Assembly (NCBI GenBank): GCA_002452405.1
Contig: DKFP01000006.1
Coordinates: 137,560-201,559 of the forward strand
Reading direction: 5' to 3'
Origin: Deferribacteraceae bacterium UBA6793
Lineage (GTDB): Bacteria > Chrysiogenota > Deferribacteres > Deferribacterales > Geovibrionaceae
Length of the DNA stretch: 64,000 nucleotides
A program made the translations under genes and the position numbers. Position 1 is the first letter of the stretch; every line of letters begins with the position of its first letter. Of the stretch, positions 33,185-41,844 are shown one piece after another. Under the pieces are notes generated by a model that saw nothing but the letters and a program-made list of their open reading frames with translations, was not told the DNA's origin and did no database searches.

Positions 33185-33972
33185 TCTCTGCGGCGGTATT
33201 TGCCGCCGCTCTCTTTTTTTCCGCCGGAAACGCCAGCGCCGAAACATTGAACATCGGCATACTGAAAAACGACTACTTTAAATCAGTGGACGACCTGCGT
33301 CCTTTCGCCGAATTCATTAAGCAACAAAATAAATATACAGACTACAGGCTAACGGAATCATCCGATCCTCGGAAAATTGCAGATGCTCTGTCCGCAGGGC
33401 GGATTCAAATGGCTTTCATATCGGTATATCCCGCCGTTCTTATGCAGAAATATTACGAAAAAGCACCGGATATGATTGTCGCCGCACAAAACACTCTTTA
33501 TATAAAGTCTTGCATCTTCGTTCTGAAAGATTCATCCGTGAAATGGGTGAGCGACCTGAAAAACAAAACGATAGCTTTTTCATCCCCCTACTCAACCGGC
33601 GGCTATTATCTTCCGGCGGAATATATCGCAAAAGCTGTCGGAACCGGACATTTCAAAGGACTTTTTTCAGAAAAATGGGATGATGTCTTCACTCAGGTAT
33701 TTCTTAAAAAAGCAGATGCAGGCGCAACACAATACACTGATTACGAAGAGACACTGCCAGCGCTTTACAAATCTGTCTTCCGCACTGTAGCAGAAACAGA
33801 AAGCATCCCGGGACTCTTTCTTTATATCCGCAGCGGAAAAGAAAAAAAGGAACTGATAGCCTCAGTGCTCTCATTTTCCAACGACAAAAAAAACAAAAAA
33901 TCCGCTATTAACGGCTTTTCTCCTGTAGATTTCGATTGGAAATCGCTCTACAGAAGCGTTTCACTCCGCTGA
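33139..33972 (+). CDS. PhnD-like periplasmic substrate-binding protein
   Basis: The 277 residues have a signal peptide ending near SAGNASAE. The type 2 binding-protein fold of the PhnD/phosphonate family follows: LNIGILKNDYFKSVDDLRPFAEFIKQ, then ALSAGRIQMAFISVYPAVL and TIAFSSPYSTGGYYLPAEYI. No permease or ATPase gene is next to it, so it may feed a distant transporter or act as a sensor input, perhaps to the nearby kinase. The 46-base overlap with the CoA-binding gene is long; a start further inside would lose the signal peptide. Confidence 0.78.
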   Translation: MYIQRISASGACRKIISAAVFAAALFFSAGNASAETLNIGILKNDYFKSVDDLRPFAEFIKQQNKYTDYRLTESSDPRKIADALSAGRIQMAFISVYPAVLMQKYYEKAPDMIVAAQNTLYIKSCIFVLKDSSVKWVSDLKNKTIAFSSPYSTGGYYLPAEYIAKAVGTGHFKGLFSEKWDDVFTQVFLKKADAGATQYTDYEETLPALYKSVFRTVAETESIPGLFLYIRSGKEKKELIASVLSFSNDKKNKKSAINGFSPVDFDWKSLYRSVSLR

Positions 33973-34004
33973 AACATACTTTCCTTAACAATTTTAAAAA
34001 AATA

Positions 34005-34032
34005 TGGACAAAACCGACCATGCTGTTATAAT
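34005..34032 (+). promoter_or_regulatory. Promoter of the SH3-repeat protein gene
   Basis: TGGACA (34005-34010), 16 bases, consensus TATAAT (34027-34032). Start near 34039, about 24 bases before the ATG. Confidence 0.6.
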
Positions 34033-34062
34033 GCATATTCATTAAAACAGACAAAGGTTCGT

Positions 34063-35232
34063 ATGAAAAAATATATATTTCCAGCAATAGTTTCCGCTTT
34101 TCTTATCGTTAATTCCGTAGCTGCGGATGAAAAACCGAATAATAACGTCAGAGGTATCCTGGGACAAACGGGCATAGGGCTTAAAGAGAACACCGCGGAC
34201 ACGCAGACGCAGGATACAACCCCCGTAGCAGACCCCGTCAAATGGCAGGACAACACCAGACTTTCAAAACAACCGCAGAAACCTGCGGCAGACAAAACTC
34301 CCGCGGCAACAACAGAAAAGAAATGCTACTACGTTACATCTCAGGTTACAAATATAAGAAATAACCCCTCCTTTCTTTCGGAAAGGACCGGAATATATAA
34401 AAAAGGCAGCTATATCTGCGAAGAAAACCGTATCGGTGACTGGATCGACACTGGAAAAGGATGGGTTAACACTAAATTTCTCTCCGCAAAAATGCCGGAA
34501 GACATAGCGAAACAGGAAGTCAAACCCGCTGCCGCAGAAGAAGAAACAAAAACACGCATGACCGAGTATAACTACGACAACCCGGTTGCTGCGCAAAAAA
34601 CAACAAAACAACAGAAATCATCCGCAAAAACCATAGAAACCGTTAAACCTGCAAAAAAAGAAGCAAAAACTTATAAATACATCACCGGCGGCAAAGTGAA
34701 CATTCGTTCACTGGCAAATATAAATGCGGACATTGTCGGACAATATCAGAAAAATGAGAAAATTGAGGTTCTTGAATCTCAGAACGGCTGGATACGTACA
34801 GATCAGGGCTGGGTTAACATGGAATACGTATCGGACAGAATGAACGACGAAAAAACCGCGCAAAAAGAGAAACCTAAAGATAAGATAATCAAATGCATGT
34901 ACGTTTCATATAAAAAAGCTAACATCAGAAAGACTGCATCAAAAAGCTCAAAACTCCTCGGAGACTATGAAGCAGGCGAAAAAGTCTGCCTGTTTGAAAT
35001 CAACGACGACTGGGGAAGAAGCGAAAAAGGCTGGGTGAACCTCGCCAACCTGAAAGATGTAAAATGCTTCACCGTTGGCTCCAAAACACTGAAAGCACGC
35101 AAAAAACCCGACGCAAATGCAAAGGTTCTTAAAACATACAGCCGAGGAGACACCGTGTGCGAATACGACCGCAAATACGGCTGGGTAGACACAGGCAAAG
35201 GATGGGTTGCGGCAGAATATCTGGAACGCTGA
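34063..35232 (+). CDS. Secreted protein with four bacterial SH3 domains
   Basis: A signal peptide (about 1-21) is followed by four SH3b units at about 85-145, 200-260, 280-335 and 335-389. Each has the N-I-R or K-A-R-K strand and ends in a W-V-N or W-V-A-x-x-Y/F motif (for example WIRTDQGWVNMEYVSD). Lys/Gln-rich linkers lie between them. SH3b domains bind peptidoglycan peptides, so a periplasmic or surface wall-binding role is likely. No catalytic domain is present. It ends in a terminator. Confidence 0.82.
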   Translation: MKKYIFPAIVSAFLIVNSVAADEKPNNNVRGILGQTGIGLKENTADTQTQDTTPVADPVKWQDNTRLSKQPQKPAADKTPAATTEKKCYYVTSQVTNIRNNPSFLSERTGIYKKGSYICEENRIGDWIDTGKGWVNTKFLSAKMPEDIAKQEVKPAAAEEETKTRMTEYNYDNPVAAQKTTKQQKSSAKTIETVKPAKKEAKTYKYITGGKVNIRSLANINADIVGQYQKNEKIEVLESQNGWIRTDQGWVNMEYVSDRMNDEKTAQKEKPKDKIIKCMYVSYKKANIRKTASKSSKLLGDYEAGEKVCLFEINDDWGRSEKGWVNLANLKDVKCFTVGSKTLKARKKPDANAKVLKTYSRGDTVCEYDRKYGWVDTGKGWVAAEYLER

Positions 35233-35255
35233 CAACAAATTAAAATTATACACAG

Positions 35256-35289
35256 ACCGCCCTTCGGAAACGTTCGGGCGGTTTTTTTA
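35256..35289 (+). terminator. Rho-independent terminator after the SH3 protein gene
   Basis: ACCGCCC (35256-35262) pairs with GGGCGGT (35276-35282), followed by seven T's. Confidence 0.9.
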
Positions 35290-35309
35290 TGCCCTTTCAA
35301 ATTTTTATA

Positions 35310-35362
35310 TTGACAATCAATATCAATAAATCTAAATATACCCCATACCCCTATGGGGTATA
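35310..35362 (+). promoter_or_regulatory. csoR promoter with CsoR/RcnR-type operator
   Basis: TTGACA (35310-35315) and TAAATA (35333-35338) at 17 bases form the promoter. From 35337 to 35362 lies a perfect inverted repeat, TATACCCCATA-CCCC-TATGGGGTATA, overlapping the -10 box and start site. C-tract/G-tract palindromes of this kind are the known operators of CsoR/RcnR repressors. Confidence 0.85.
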
Positions 35363-35380
35363 TGGTTAGCGGAGGTTATC

Positions 35381-35656
35381 ATGCGTCAGTGTATCGACAT
35401 ACCTAAGGTTCAGACAAGACTGAAGAAAATTGAAGGGCAGCTCAGAGGCATTTCTGAAATGGTTGAGAAGGACGTCCCTTGCGAAGACATACTCATCCAG
35501 ATAAACGCCGCAAAAAGCGCTCTGCATAAGGTTGGCAAAATGGTTCTGGAGGGGCACCTTCACCACTGCGTTTACGACGGAATCAAACACGGCGACGCTG
35601 AAAAGACAATCGACGACTTTGCAAAGGCGGTGGAACATTTTTCACGAATGGGGTAA
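35381..35656 (+). CDS. CsoR/RcnR-family metal-sensing repressor
   Basis: The 91-residue all-helical protein has the family's TRLKKIEGQLRGISEMV start. Metal-ligand positions are VPCEDIL (Cys) and LEGHLHHCVYDG (His and Cys), the Cys-His-Cys set of Cu(I)-sensing CsoR. Such repressors leave DNA when they bind metal. It sits just behind a matching palindrome and 7 bases before a metal-exporting P-type ATPase, which it very likely controls. Cu(I) is the best guess; Ni/Co is not excluded. Confidence 0.9.
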   Translation: MRQCIDIPKVQTRLKKIEGQLRGISEMVEKDVPCEDILIQINAAKSALHKVGKMVLEGHLHHCVYDGIKHGDAEKTIDDFAKAVEHFSRMG

Positions 35657-35663
35657 ATAATTA

Positions 35664-37529
35664 ATGAATTTTATCAAAGGTTTGATTGAAGACGACGGAA
35701 AGAGAACTGTCCTCTTTCTTGCGCTGTCTTTTGTGTCTCTTGTTCTCAGTTTTTTCAAAATAGTTGATATCCGCCCCGACATAGCATGGGTGGCTATCAT
35801 TCTTTGCGGTCTGCCCATCATCAAAGGCGCCATCATCGGGCTGGTGACAGAATTTGACATAAAGGCGGACGTTCTTGTTTCAATAGCGCTTGCAGCATCG
35901 GTTATCATCGGGGAAATCTTTGCGGCTGGCGAAATCGCTTTCATCATGGCGCTTGGCGCTATGCTGGAAGAGCGTACCGTTGCTAAGGCACGTGCCGGCA
36001 TTGAGAAACTGGTACACCTGACCCCGCGGACCGCAAGAGTGTTGCGGGATGGTCAGGAGATTATTATTCCGGCGGATGAAGTGCACATGGGTGATGATCT
36101 GAGGGTTTTGGCGGGCGAAACAATAGCTGTTGACGGCACAATAATTTCAGGACAGACATCCGTAGACCAGTCTATTATGACAGGAGAGGCTCTGCCTGTG
36201 GACAAAGGCGTCGGTGACGAGGTTTTCAGCGGCACTGTCAATCAGTTCGGCGCTTTCGACATGAAGGCTGTGAAAGTTGGAGAGAACAGCTCAATCCAGA
36301 GAATGATAAGACTGGTGGAATCAGCGGATGCAGGCAAGGCAAAGATAGTCGGCATGGCGGACAGATGGGCAACATGGATAGTTGTTATCGCTCTTGTATC
36401 TGCTGCGGGCACTTGGTTTGTCACAGGCGAAATAATCCGCGCAGTCACCATTCTTGTTGTTTTCTGTCCGTGCGCTCTGGTGCTGGCGACGCCGACGGCA
36501 ATCATGGCGGGGATAGGCAACGCGACAAAATACGGTATTCTTGTGCGTGAAGGTGATGCACTGGAGCGGCTTGCAATGGTTTCAAAGATAGCTTTTGACA
36601 AGACCGGCACACTCACCTTTGGAAAACCGGAAGTGACTTATTATAAAAGCTACCGTGAGGGACTTAGCGACGAAGGGCTTCTCCGGTACACAGCGGCAGC
36701 GGAACAGCGCTCCGAACACCCATTGGGTAAGGCTGTCACCGCACACCATAAAAAGACTTTCGCCGATGTCCTCCCCCAGCCGCAGGATTTCGCACTTAAA
36801 GCGGGCAGAGGCGTAAACGCCGTTGTGGAAGGTTCAAAAATCATCGCGGGCAATACGGAAATGATGAAGGATAACGGGATTGAACTGCCGGAAGAACTAA
36901 TTAATGATACGACAAAGCACAAAAACGAAGGTTGCACTATCATTTATGTGGCAAAAGACGGAAAAGCAGTCGGATTTGTAGCTCTTTCCGACATCATCAG
37001 ACCGGAAACGCATGAAATAGTGCGAAAACTACGAGGAATCAACGTTGAAAGCGTACTTCTGACAGGCGACCATATGCACGCAGCAAACTTCATTGCACGC
37101 GAGGCAGGCATAAAAAACGTAAAGTTCGATTGTCTCCCGGAAGATAAAATGGCTGCTATCGAAGGATACCAGCACAACAAAGAGATGGTTTGCATGGTTG
37201 GAGACGGCATAAACGATGCTCCGGCACTAAAAAAAGCGCACGTTGGCATAGCAATGGGCGGCATCGGAAGCGATATCGCCGTTGATGCAGCGGACATTGC
37301 GCTTGTCGGCGACGATATCAAAAATATCCCGCACCTGATGAAACTGGCAAAACGGACCATGGGCACGATTAAGCTGAATCTGACACTCTCCATGCTGCTC
37401 AATTTCGTGGCGATAATCCTTGCAATGATGGGTACACTGAACCCCATTATGGGCGCGCTGGTGCACAATGCAGGCTCTGTCGCGGTTATCCTTAATTCGG
37501 CTGTGCTTCTGAAGTTCAGGTCGGCATAA
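35664..37529 (+). CDS. P1B-type heavy-metal exporting ATPase
   Basis: The 621 residues have the P-type core: TGEALPV (actuator, near 173), the CPC metal motif in VVFCPCALVLATPTA (near 270), the phosphorylated Asp in AFDKTGTLTFG (near 313), SEHPLG (P1B nucleotide-site), and GDGINDAPAL. It lacks an N-terminal HMA domain. The last helices read ALVHNAGSVAVILNSAVLL, unlike the classic CopA or ZntA ends, so the metal is uncertain. Control by CsoR suggests copper or a similar soft metal. Confidence 0.9.
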   Translation: MNFIKGLIEDDGKRTVLFLALSFVSLVLSFFKIVDIRPDIAWVAIILCGLPIIKGAIIGLVTEFDIKADVLVSIALAASVIIGEIFAAGEIAFIMALGAMLEERTVAKARAGIEKLVHLTPRTARVLRDGQEIIIPADEVHMGDDLRVLAGETIAVDGTIISGQTSVDQSIMTGEALPVDKGVGDEVFSGTVNQFGAFDMKAVKVGENSSIQRMIRLVESADAGKAKIVGMADRWATWIVVIALVSAAGTWFVTGEIIRAVTILVVFCPCALVLATPTAIMAGIGNATKYGILVREGDALERLAMVSKIAFDKTGTLTFGKPEVTYYKSYREGLSDEGLLRYTAAAEQRSEHPLGKAVTAHHKKTFADVLPQPQDFALKAGRGVNAVVEGSKIIAGNTEMMKDNGIELPEELINDTTKHKNEGCTIIYVAKDGKAVGFVALSDIIRPETHEIVRKLRGINVESVLLTGDHMHAANFIAREAGIKNVKFDCLPEDKMAAIEGYQHNKEMVCMVGDGINDAPALKKAHVGIAMGGIGSDIAVDAADIALVGDDIKNIPHLMKLAKRTMGTIKLNLTLSMLLNFVAIILAMMGTLNPIMGALVHNAGSVAVILNSAVLLKFRSA

Positions 37530-37614
37530 ATTTTTATCGCAGATACAAAATAAGTTGCTTGACAAGAATTGTATAAAACGGTATAAACCCCCTTACCGCT
37601 GATAAGCAGTGAGC

Positions 37615-37699
37615 GCCGAGGTGGTGGAATTGGTAGACACGCAGGTTTCAGGTACCTGTGGGAGTTAATCCTGTGGGGGTTCGAGTCCCCCCCTCGGCA
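37615..37699 (+). tRNA. tRNA-Leu (anticodon CAG)
   Basis: Acceptor arms GCCGAGG and CCTCGGC pair; the D arm is GGTGGAATTGGTAGAC. The anticodon stem CAGGT/ACCTG encloses TTCAGGT with CAG as anticodon. There is a long type II variable arm, and the T arm is GGGGGTTCGAGTCCCCC. The discriminator base is A; CCA is not encoded. The prophage starts just after it. Confidence 0.95.
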
Positions 37700-37711
37700 T
37701 CAATAACTTAG

Positions 37712-37737
37712 AAGCCCCGCATAACAGCGGGGCTTTT
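37712..37737 (+). terminator. Terminator after tRNA-Leu
   Basis: AAGCCCCGC and GCGGGGCTT form a 9-bp stem with a 6-base loop, followed by TTG and a T-rich stretch. The left prophage junction must be between the tRNA 3' end and the methylase gene. Confidence 0.85.
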
Positions 37738-37753
37738 GCATTTTACACTTGTA

Positions 37754-37772
37754 TTACACTTGCCAAGTGTAA
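37754..37772. promoter_or_regulatory. 19-bp palindrome at the prophage left edge
   Basis: TTACACTTG-C-CAAGTGTAA is a perfect 9-1-9 palindrome, with an extra direct half TTACACTTG at 37743-37751. It lies 11 bases after the methylase stop. Its TTG-N-CAA core is also found in the palindrome on the other side of the methylase gene (38599-38617). It could be an operator, a hairpin or part of the attachment region. Confidence 0.5.
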
Positions 37773-37782
37773 ACAGTGCGCG

Positions 37783-38586
37783 TCACTCGTCGAGATAGTC
37801 AGCCCATGACGCAACCTTTTCAACTGGATCGTAATTTGTAATCAGGAGTTCCGGCACGGCTTTCTGGGTATCACCGACACTATACGTTGTAGTAACCTCT
37901 TCGATGCGGAAACAGCCGAAAATCTCACGTATCTGCGGGACATCGTTTATGCTCATCATGAATTTTGCCTTCAGACCCGACATTATGTCGCGGAGCCTGA
38001 CAAAATCCTCTTTACTGAATATCCCAGCGCCATAATCGCCCTCACAATCGAAATATGGCGGGTCGAGGTACATAAACGTATCCGCTCCATCGTATTTTGC
38101 CATACAGGCGAAATATGGCAGGTTTTCGATGTTTGTACGGGCTAGGCGCACCCATGCCTCGGAAAAATCCTCTTCGACGCGCAAAAGATTCAGCCGAGGC
38201 GGGGACGTGACCGAATACCCGTAGCTCTATCCGGTCAATTTCGCCCCGAAGGACATTTTCATGAGATAGTAAAACCTGACAGCTCTCTGTATGTCAGTCA
38301 TGACCTCCGGCGGGGTGTCCTGGTATTTTTTGTACTGCTCACGACTGACGAGCATGAACTTGAACTGACGAATGAGCTCTTCGAGATGTTCCTTAGCGAC
38401 GCGATAAAGATTAACCAGTTCGCCGTTTATATCGTTTATGACCTCGACTTTTGATGGTTGTTTTGTGAAATATACGTGAGCGCCGCCGCAGAAAACCTCG
38501 ACATAGCATGTGTGTGGGGGAATTTTTGAGATTATGGTATCAGCCAGACGGCTTTTGCCGCCGAGCCACCCGATTAAAGCATTCAT
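37783..38586 (-). pseudogene. D12-class DNA adenine methylase (dam type) interrupted by an in-frame amber codon
   Basis: Start is the ATG at 38586, 7 bases after GGAGGT. The first 119 codons carry GWLGGKSRLADTIISKIPP (SAM motif) and YVEVFCGGAHVYF. Codon 120 (38229-38227) is TAG, and the same frame then continues to 37783 with FMYLDPPYF (catalytic DPPY) and a normal end. Without the stop the length would be 267 residues, typical for phage Dam. No frameshift is needed. Either a point mutation killed it or the amber is read through. Confidence 0.85.
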
Positions 38587-38598
38587 CGGGCGCACCTC

Positions 38599-38617
38599 CA
38601 GTATTTGACAAATACTG
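38599..38617. promoter_or_regulatory. 19-bp palindrome directly upstream of the methylase gene
   Basis: CAGTATTTG-A-CAAATACTG is a perfect 9-1-9 palindrome ending a few bases before the methylase ribosome-binding site. The 135 bases between the methylase start and the fibre-assembly gene hold no other gene I can see. It is a candidate operator. Confidence 0.55.
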
Positions 38618-38730
38618 TAAGTCTGTTATTATCTATCCGCCGTGCATGGCTCGGACAGTGGCAGACTTGTTCTGTATCATGCGTTTACATGATGAGACGG
38701 AGGTGCGAACTCCGATTCCTCTGTCCGAAT

Positions 38731-39138
38731 TTATATTTCGGGTTTTTCAGGCCATGTGACGGACTGCGGGAACGTATCCTGTTTCGTTATGTCCCGCAGG
38801 GCTTGACGATACACCGCAAGAGCGTCGAGCGCTTCGCCCGCTATGGGATAGTCGGGCATCAATAGATAATCCGTTTCTGCGAGCCTTGTGTCGCGCTGGG
38901 CGCGGATCAACAATGCTAGTTCATCCGCTGTGGGTTCTGGTTGATTTTCATTGGCGGGAAGCTTTACAATATCCCACCCTTTACCATTAAAAACGGTATA
39001 TTCATCCGCTCCGACTGTAGGGGGGGCAATAGTAGTAGCATTTGCGGGAATTAAAAACTCATCCTCCTCCAATGGGTTTTGAAACGCTTCTGATTCACCG
39101 ATATAAACTCCGTTGCTATCATAGCTATATACAACCAT
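38731..39138 (-). CDS. Phage tail fibre assembly protein
   Basis: The 135 residues have the Caudo_TAP pattern: MVVYSYDSNGVYIGESEAFQNPLEEDEFLIPANATTIAPP at the start, YTVFNGKGWDIVK in the middle, and the C-terminal helix LIRAQRDTRLAETDYLLMPDYP with the usual last block. These chaperones help tail fibres fold. It lies 9 bases after the fibre gene, its normal partner. Confidence 0.88.
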   Translation of the reverse strand: MVVYSYDSNGVYIGESEAFQNPLEEDEFLIPANATTIAPPTVGADEYTVFNGKGWDIVKLPANENQPEPTADELALLIRAQRDTRLAETDYLLMPDYPIAGEALDALAVYRQALRDITKQDTFPQSVTWPEKPEI

Positions 39139-39147
39139 AAAAACCTC

Positions 39148-41835
39148 CTAATATTTAATACATGCAAGCAACGCGATGTTGCGCGGACGTGTTTCACTAT
39201 CTCCAAAAGCTGTAGTTGATATTTCGCGATTCGCCGTAGATGCGCCAGCAATGTAATTCCCTGTTGTGCCGGATTCGCCCGATGATAATACGTTATGCGT
39301 GTGCCATTGCACCGCATACGCCTGAGATGATCCGATTAAGCGATCAGAATCAACACCTCTGCCATTATCCCAACCTCGGAGAAATTCCCCCCGCAGATCG
39401 GGCAAATTAAAAGTAGTGGAACCGTTGCCTGAACCGTAGATTGTGCCGATCGCCGCAAATAGAGCGGAGTATGTAGTGCGGCTTACAGCCGCACCGTTAG
39501 CAGGCAACCAACCTGTAGGCGGGGTGGACATCGCAAAAAACGCTACAGAGCCGATAAACGTAGCAACAGCGGCGCGGGAAGTATCCGTAGGATGAACATG
39601 ATCGCCTCTGGCGGCGGTTGAGAGAGAGCCAACATACTGCGTACCATCCATTTTTATGTTTGTGGCGGTTGTTTCAAACGGGAAATTTCCGGATGTGTAC
39701 ATTATCTGCCACGCCGACCAAGTGCCGGATACGTTTGTACGCCGATATACAACTCCTGTGGAGTAAACTATAAATATCTGTGATGCGTATGTATCAACAG
39801 CAGCGTGTTGCTGGTGTAACAGAGAGCCACCTGATGCCACAGGAATATTCGCTGCGCTTGAATCGCAATAGTAAAAGCCGGATTTTACGATTGAGTTGGC
39901 ATCTGTAACAGTAATAGAACCATTTTCAGAATCGCCGTATATCATGCGGGCGGCTTCGATACCATCTACGGTATCAGCATTCATCCCCGTTCCCGCTCCC
40001 TGATATCCGCTGTGCCACATCGTATATATATACCCATCAGTGCCTTCTGGTGCTGTTGTTGTAAATACTGTTGTTGCAGGTGTAACTTTCGCCACATGAT
40101 TGTTGCCGAGCAGGAGAGCGCTGATGTTTGACCACGGGCGCACGTTCAGCCATATATCAGCGGCGGTATGACCGGACTGTACTATCTTCACACCTGCTAT
40201 CGAACCTAGTGATAACACAGCAGTTTGATATAATGTAGCAGCCCATAGGTTAGTGTTCAACAGTGTGAGATCGAGTATTGAGTGTCCGTTCCCGCGAGCA
40301 TCTCCGTACCCGTAACCTCCTCCGTTTAACAAAAATGTGATCTGTGACCCCTGATTAGTTCCCGTTGCAATTGTGCATAATTTCATCCATTGAGCCGTAC
40401 TGCTGTTACTGCCAATATACCACCGCCTGACAAAATCTGTTGGGTAAAGACCGCCCAACAGACCAGCGTCCAGCCCGGAGCCAGCGCCATCACTTCCGGC
40501 ATCCCACACAACGCTCCACGCAGTCCATGTGCCATCGTTGATGCAAAATCGGCGAAACTGTTTTGTGCTGTTGTACGCAACATACGCCTGCGATGCAGAT
40601 AAGCCATTGCCCACGACAGAGAGATACCCCGCGGCGGCTTCAGGATAGTTATTGTTTGTTGTATTTGTGCTTGTCGGGTTTATATAAAACCCTGTGGTTT
40701 TTAACATATCTAAATTTATAGCGGACGTAAGCGTCTGCAATTTGTCGACTTTCGGTTCAACAAACGCTGTTGTCGCAACTTTCGTACTGCTATCACCAGT
40801 CGCGGGCGTAGCTACGTTGGTATAGCCATCGGTATCACGCAACATCATGCGCAGAGGCGTTGCCGCCGCTGTGGCGGAATGGGCGGACGTGGATGTAACG
40901 TGTGAATAAGTATCTTCCAGCGTGATCGCCGGGGCAGTGCGCCAGTTTGATTTTCCGGTGATACTTTTGATCATGTTAGCCAACCATGACCACAGCTTTG
41001 TCGGTGTTGCGGTGTTGCCCGTGGGGGCTTCGGTATCAACGATAGTCCGTGCCGATTCGTCCGGCAGAATCTTTGCAAACGCGAGGGATGTTGTCCCCAG
41101 CGCTATGCTGTCGTTTGTGAGCATCCATACTGTGTCTTTATGCGTTGCCCCCTCGGAGACAGTTATCAGCGCCGTTGGGAGGATATTTTCGTCTGTGTTA
41201 AAGTCAAGGGCTCTTGTCCACGGCCCCGTCGATACACTGTAAACTCCGTTTGACTTTGCGTCATTTTGCGCACAGACCAGGACACGATCTCCAACGACAG
41301 CGGATACGCCGTCTATCGTCTGTGCGCCGGACAGCGCAATGTTTCCGGTCGTGGCAAGGCGGACGTGGCGGATACGCGCATCAACGTACTCTTTTGTAGT
41401 CCACATTAACGACGGCTCTATAACGTGTGTCACCTCCGCGGCGTTCGCGACCTCGAAAATAAAACGTACAAGCAGGTCTTTCTCACTGCCTGAACCCGGC
41501 AAAGGTTTAGTAGTCGTGGGGTATCTTGCCAGAGCTATCATCACGCCGTTTTCGTCAAAAACTCCCGCCTCGCGGATATCAAACCCTCCGTCCGTGATGG
41601 GGATTCGTGCTTCGCACACAACCCAACTAGGGTTATTTGCGTGGACGTATACGCTCTCAACAGAGCCGCGCCAGACTTCATTAACAAGTCCGGTCTGCGC
41701 CGCCGACGGAGCGTAAGACGTGCCGTTCGCATCTCCCACAGCTATCTGAGTGTAGTTTATCTCGGTTCCGTTTGCCCGCGCCGCCGCTATCGCCGCCGCG
41801 CCGGAATTTGTAAGTATCGGACTATATGTTCCCAT
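39148..41835 (-). CDS. Phage tail fibre protein with collar domain
   Basis: The 895 residues begin with the P2 gpH-like fibre head (TYSPILTNSGAAAIAAARANGTEINYTQIAVGDANG). They end with a tail-collar domain (FFAMSTPPTGWLPANGAAVSRTTYSALFAAIG, then TFNLPDLRGEFLRGWDNGRG). Between them are repeated Gly/Thr-rich modules with WSAWQ and WTAWS blocks, typical for variable receptor-binding shafts. It should decide host range. It lies between tail protein I and the assembly chaperone, as in P2. Confidence 0.92.
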   Translation of the reverse strand: MGTYSPILTNSGAAAIAAARANGTEINYTQIAVGDANGTSYAPSAAQTGLVNEVWRGSVESVYVHANNPSWVVCEARIPITDGGFDIREAGVFDENGVMIALARYPTTTKPLPGSGSEKDLLVRFIFEVANAAEVTHVIEPSLMWTTKEYVDARIRHVRLATTGNIALSGAQTIDGVSAVVGDRVLVCAQNDAKSNGVYSVSTGPWTRALDFNTDENILPTALITVSEGATHKDTVWMLTNDSIALGTTSLAFAKILPDESARTIVDTEAPTGNTATPTKLWSWLANMIKSITGKSNWRTAPAITLEDTYSHVTSTSAHSATAAATPLRMMLRDTDGYTNVATPATGDSSTKVATTAFVEPKVDKLQTLTSAINLDMLKTTGFYINPTSTNTTNNNYPEAAAGYLSVVGNGLSASQAYVAYNSTKQFRRFCINDGTWTAWSVVWDAGSDGAGSGLDAGLLGGLYPTDFVRRWYIGSNSSTAQWMKLCTIATGTNQGSQITFLLNGGGYGYGDARGNGHSILDLTLLNTNLWAATLYQTAVLSLGSIAGVKIVQSGHTAADIWLNVRPWSNISALLLGNNHVAKVTPATTVFTTTAPEGTDGYIYTMWHSGYQGAGTGMNADTVDGIEAARMIYGDSENGSITVTDANSIVKSGFYYCDSSAANIPVASGGSLLHQQHAAVDTYASQIFIVYSTGVVYRRTNVSGTWSAWQIMYTSGNFPFETTATNIKMDGTQYVGSLSTAARGDHVHPTDTSRAAVATFIGSVAFFAMSTPPTGWLPANGAAVSRTTYSALFAAIGTIYGSGNGSTTFNLPDLRGEFLRGWDNGRGVDSDRLIGSSQAYAVQWHTHNVLSSGESGTTGNYIAGASTANREISTTAFGDSETRPRNIALLACIKY

Positions 41836-41844
41836 TTTTACCTC

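Noticed and set aside
37700..37783. Exact left attachment site of the prophage
   Set aside because: The direct repeat needed to define it would lie at the other prophage end, beyond the window, so no coordinates can be justified.
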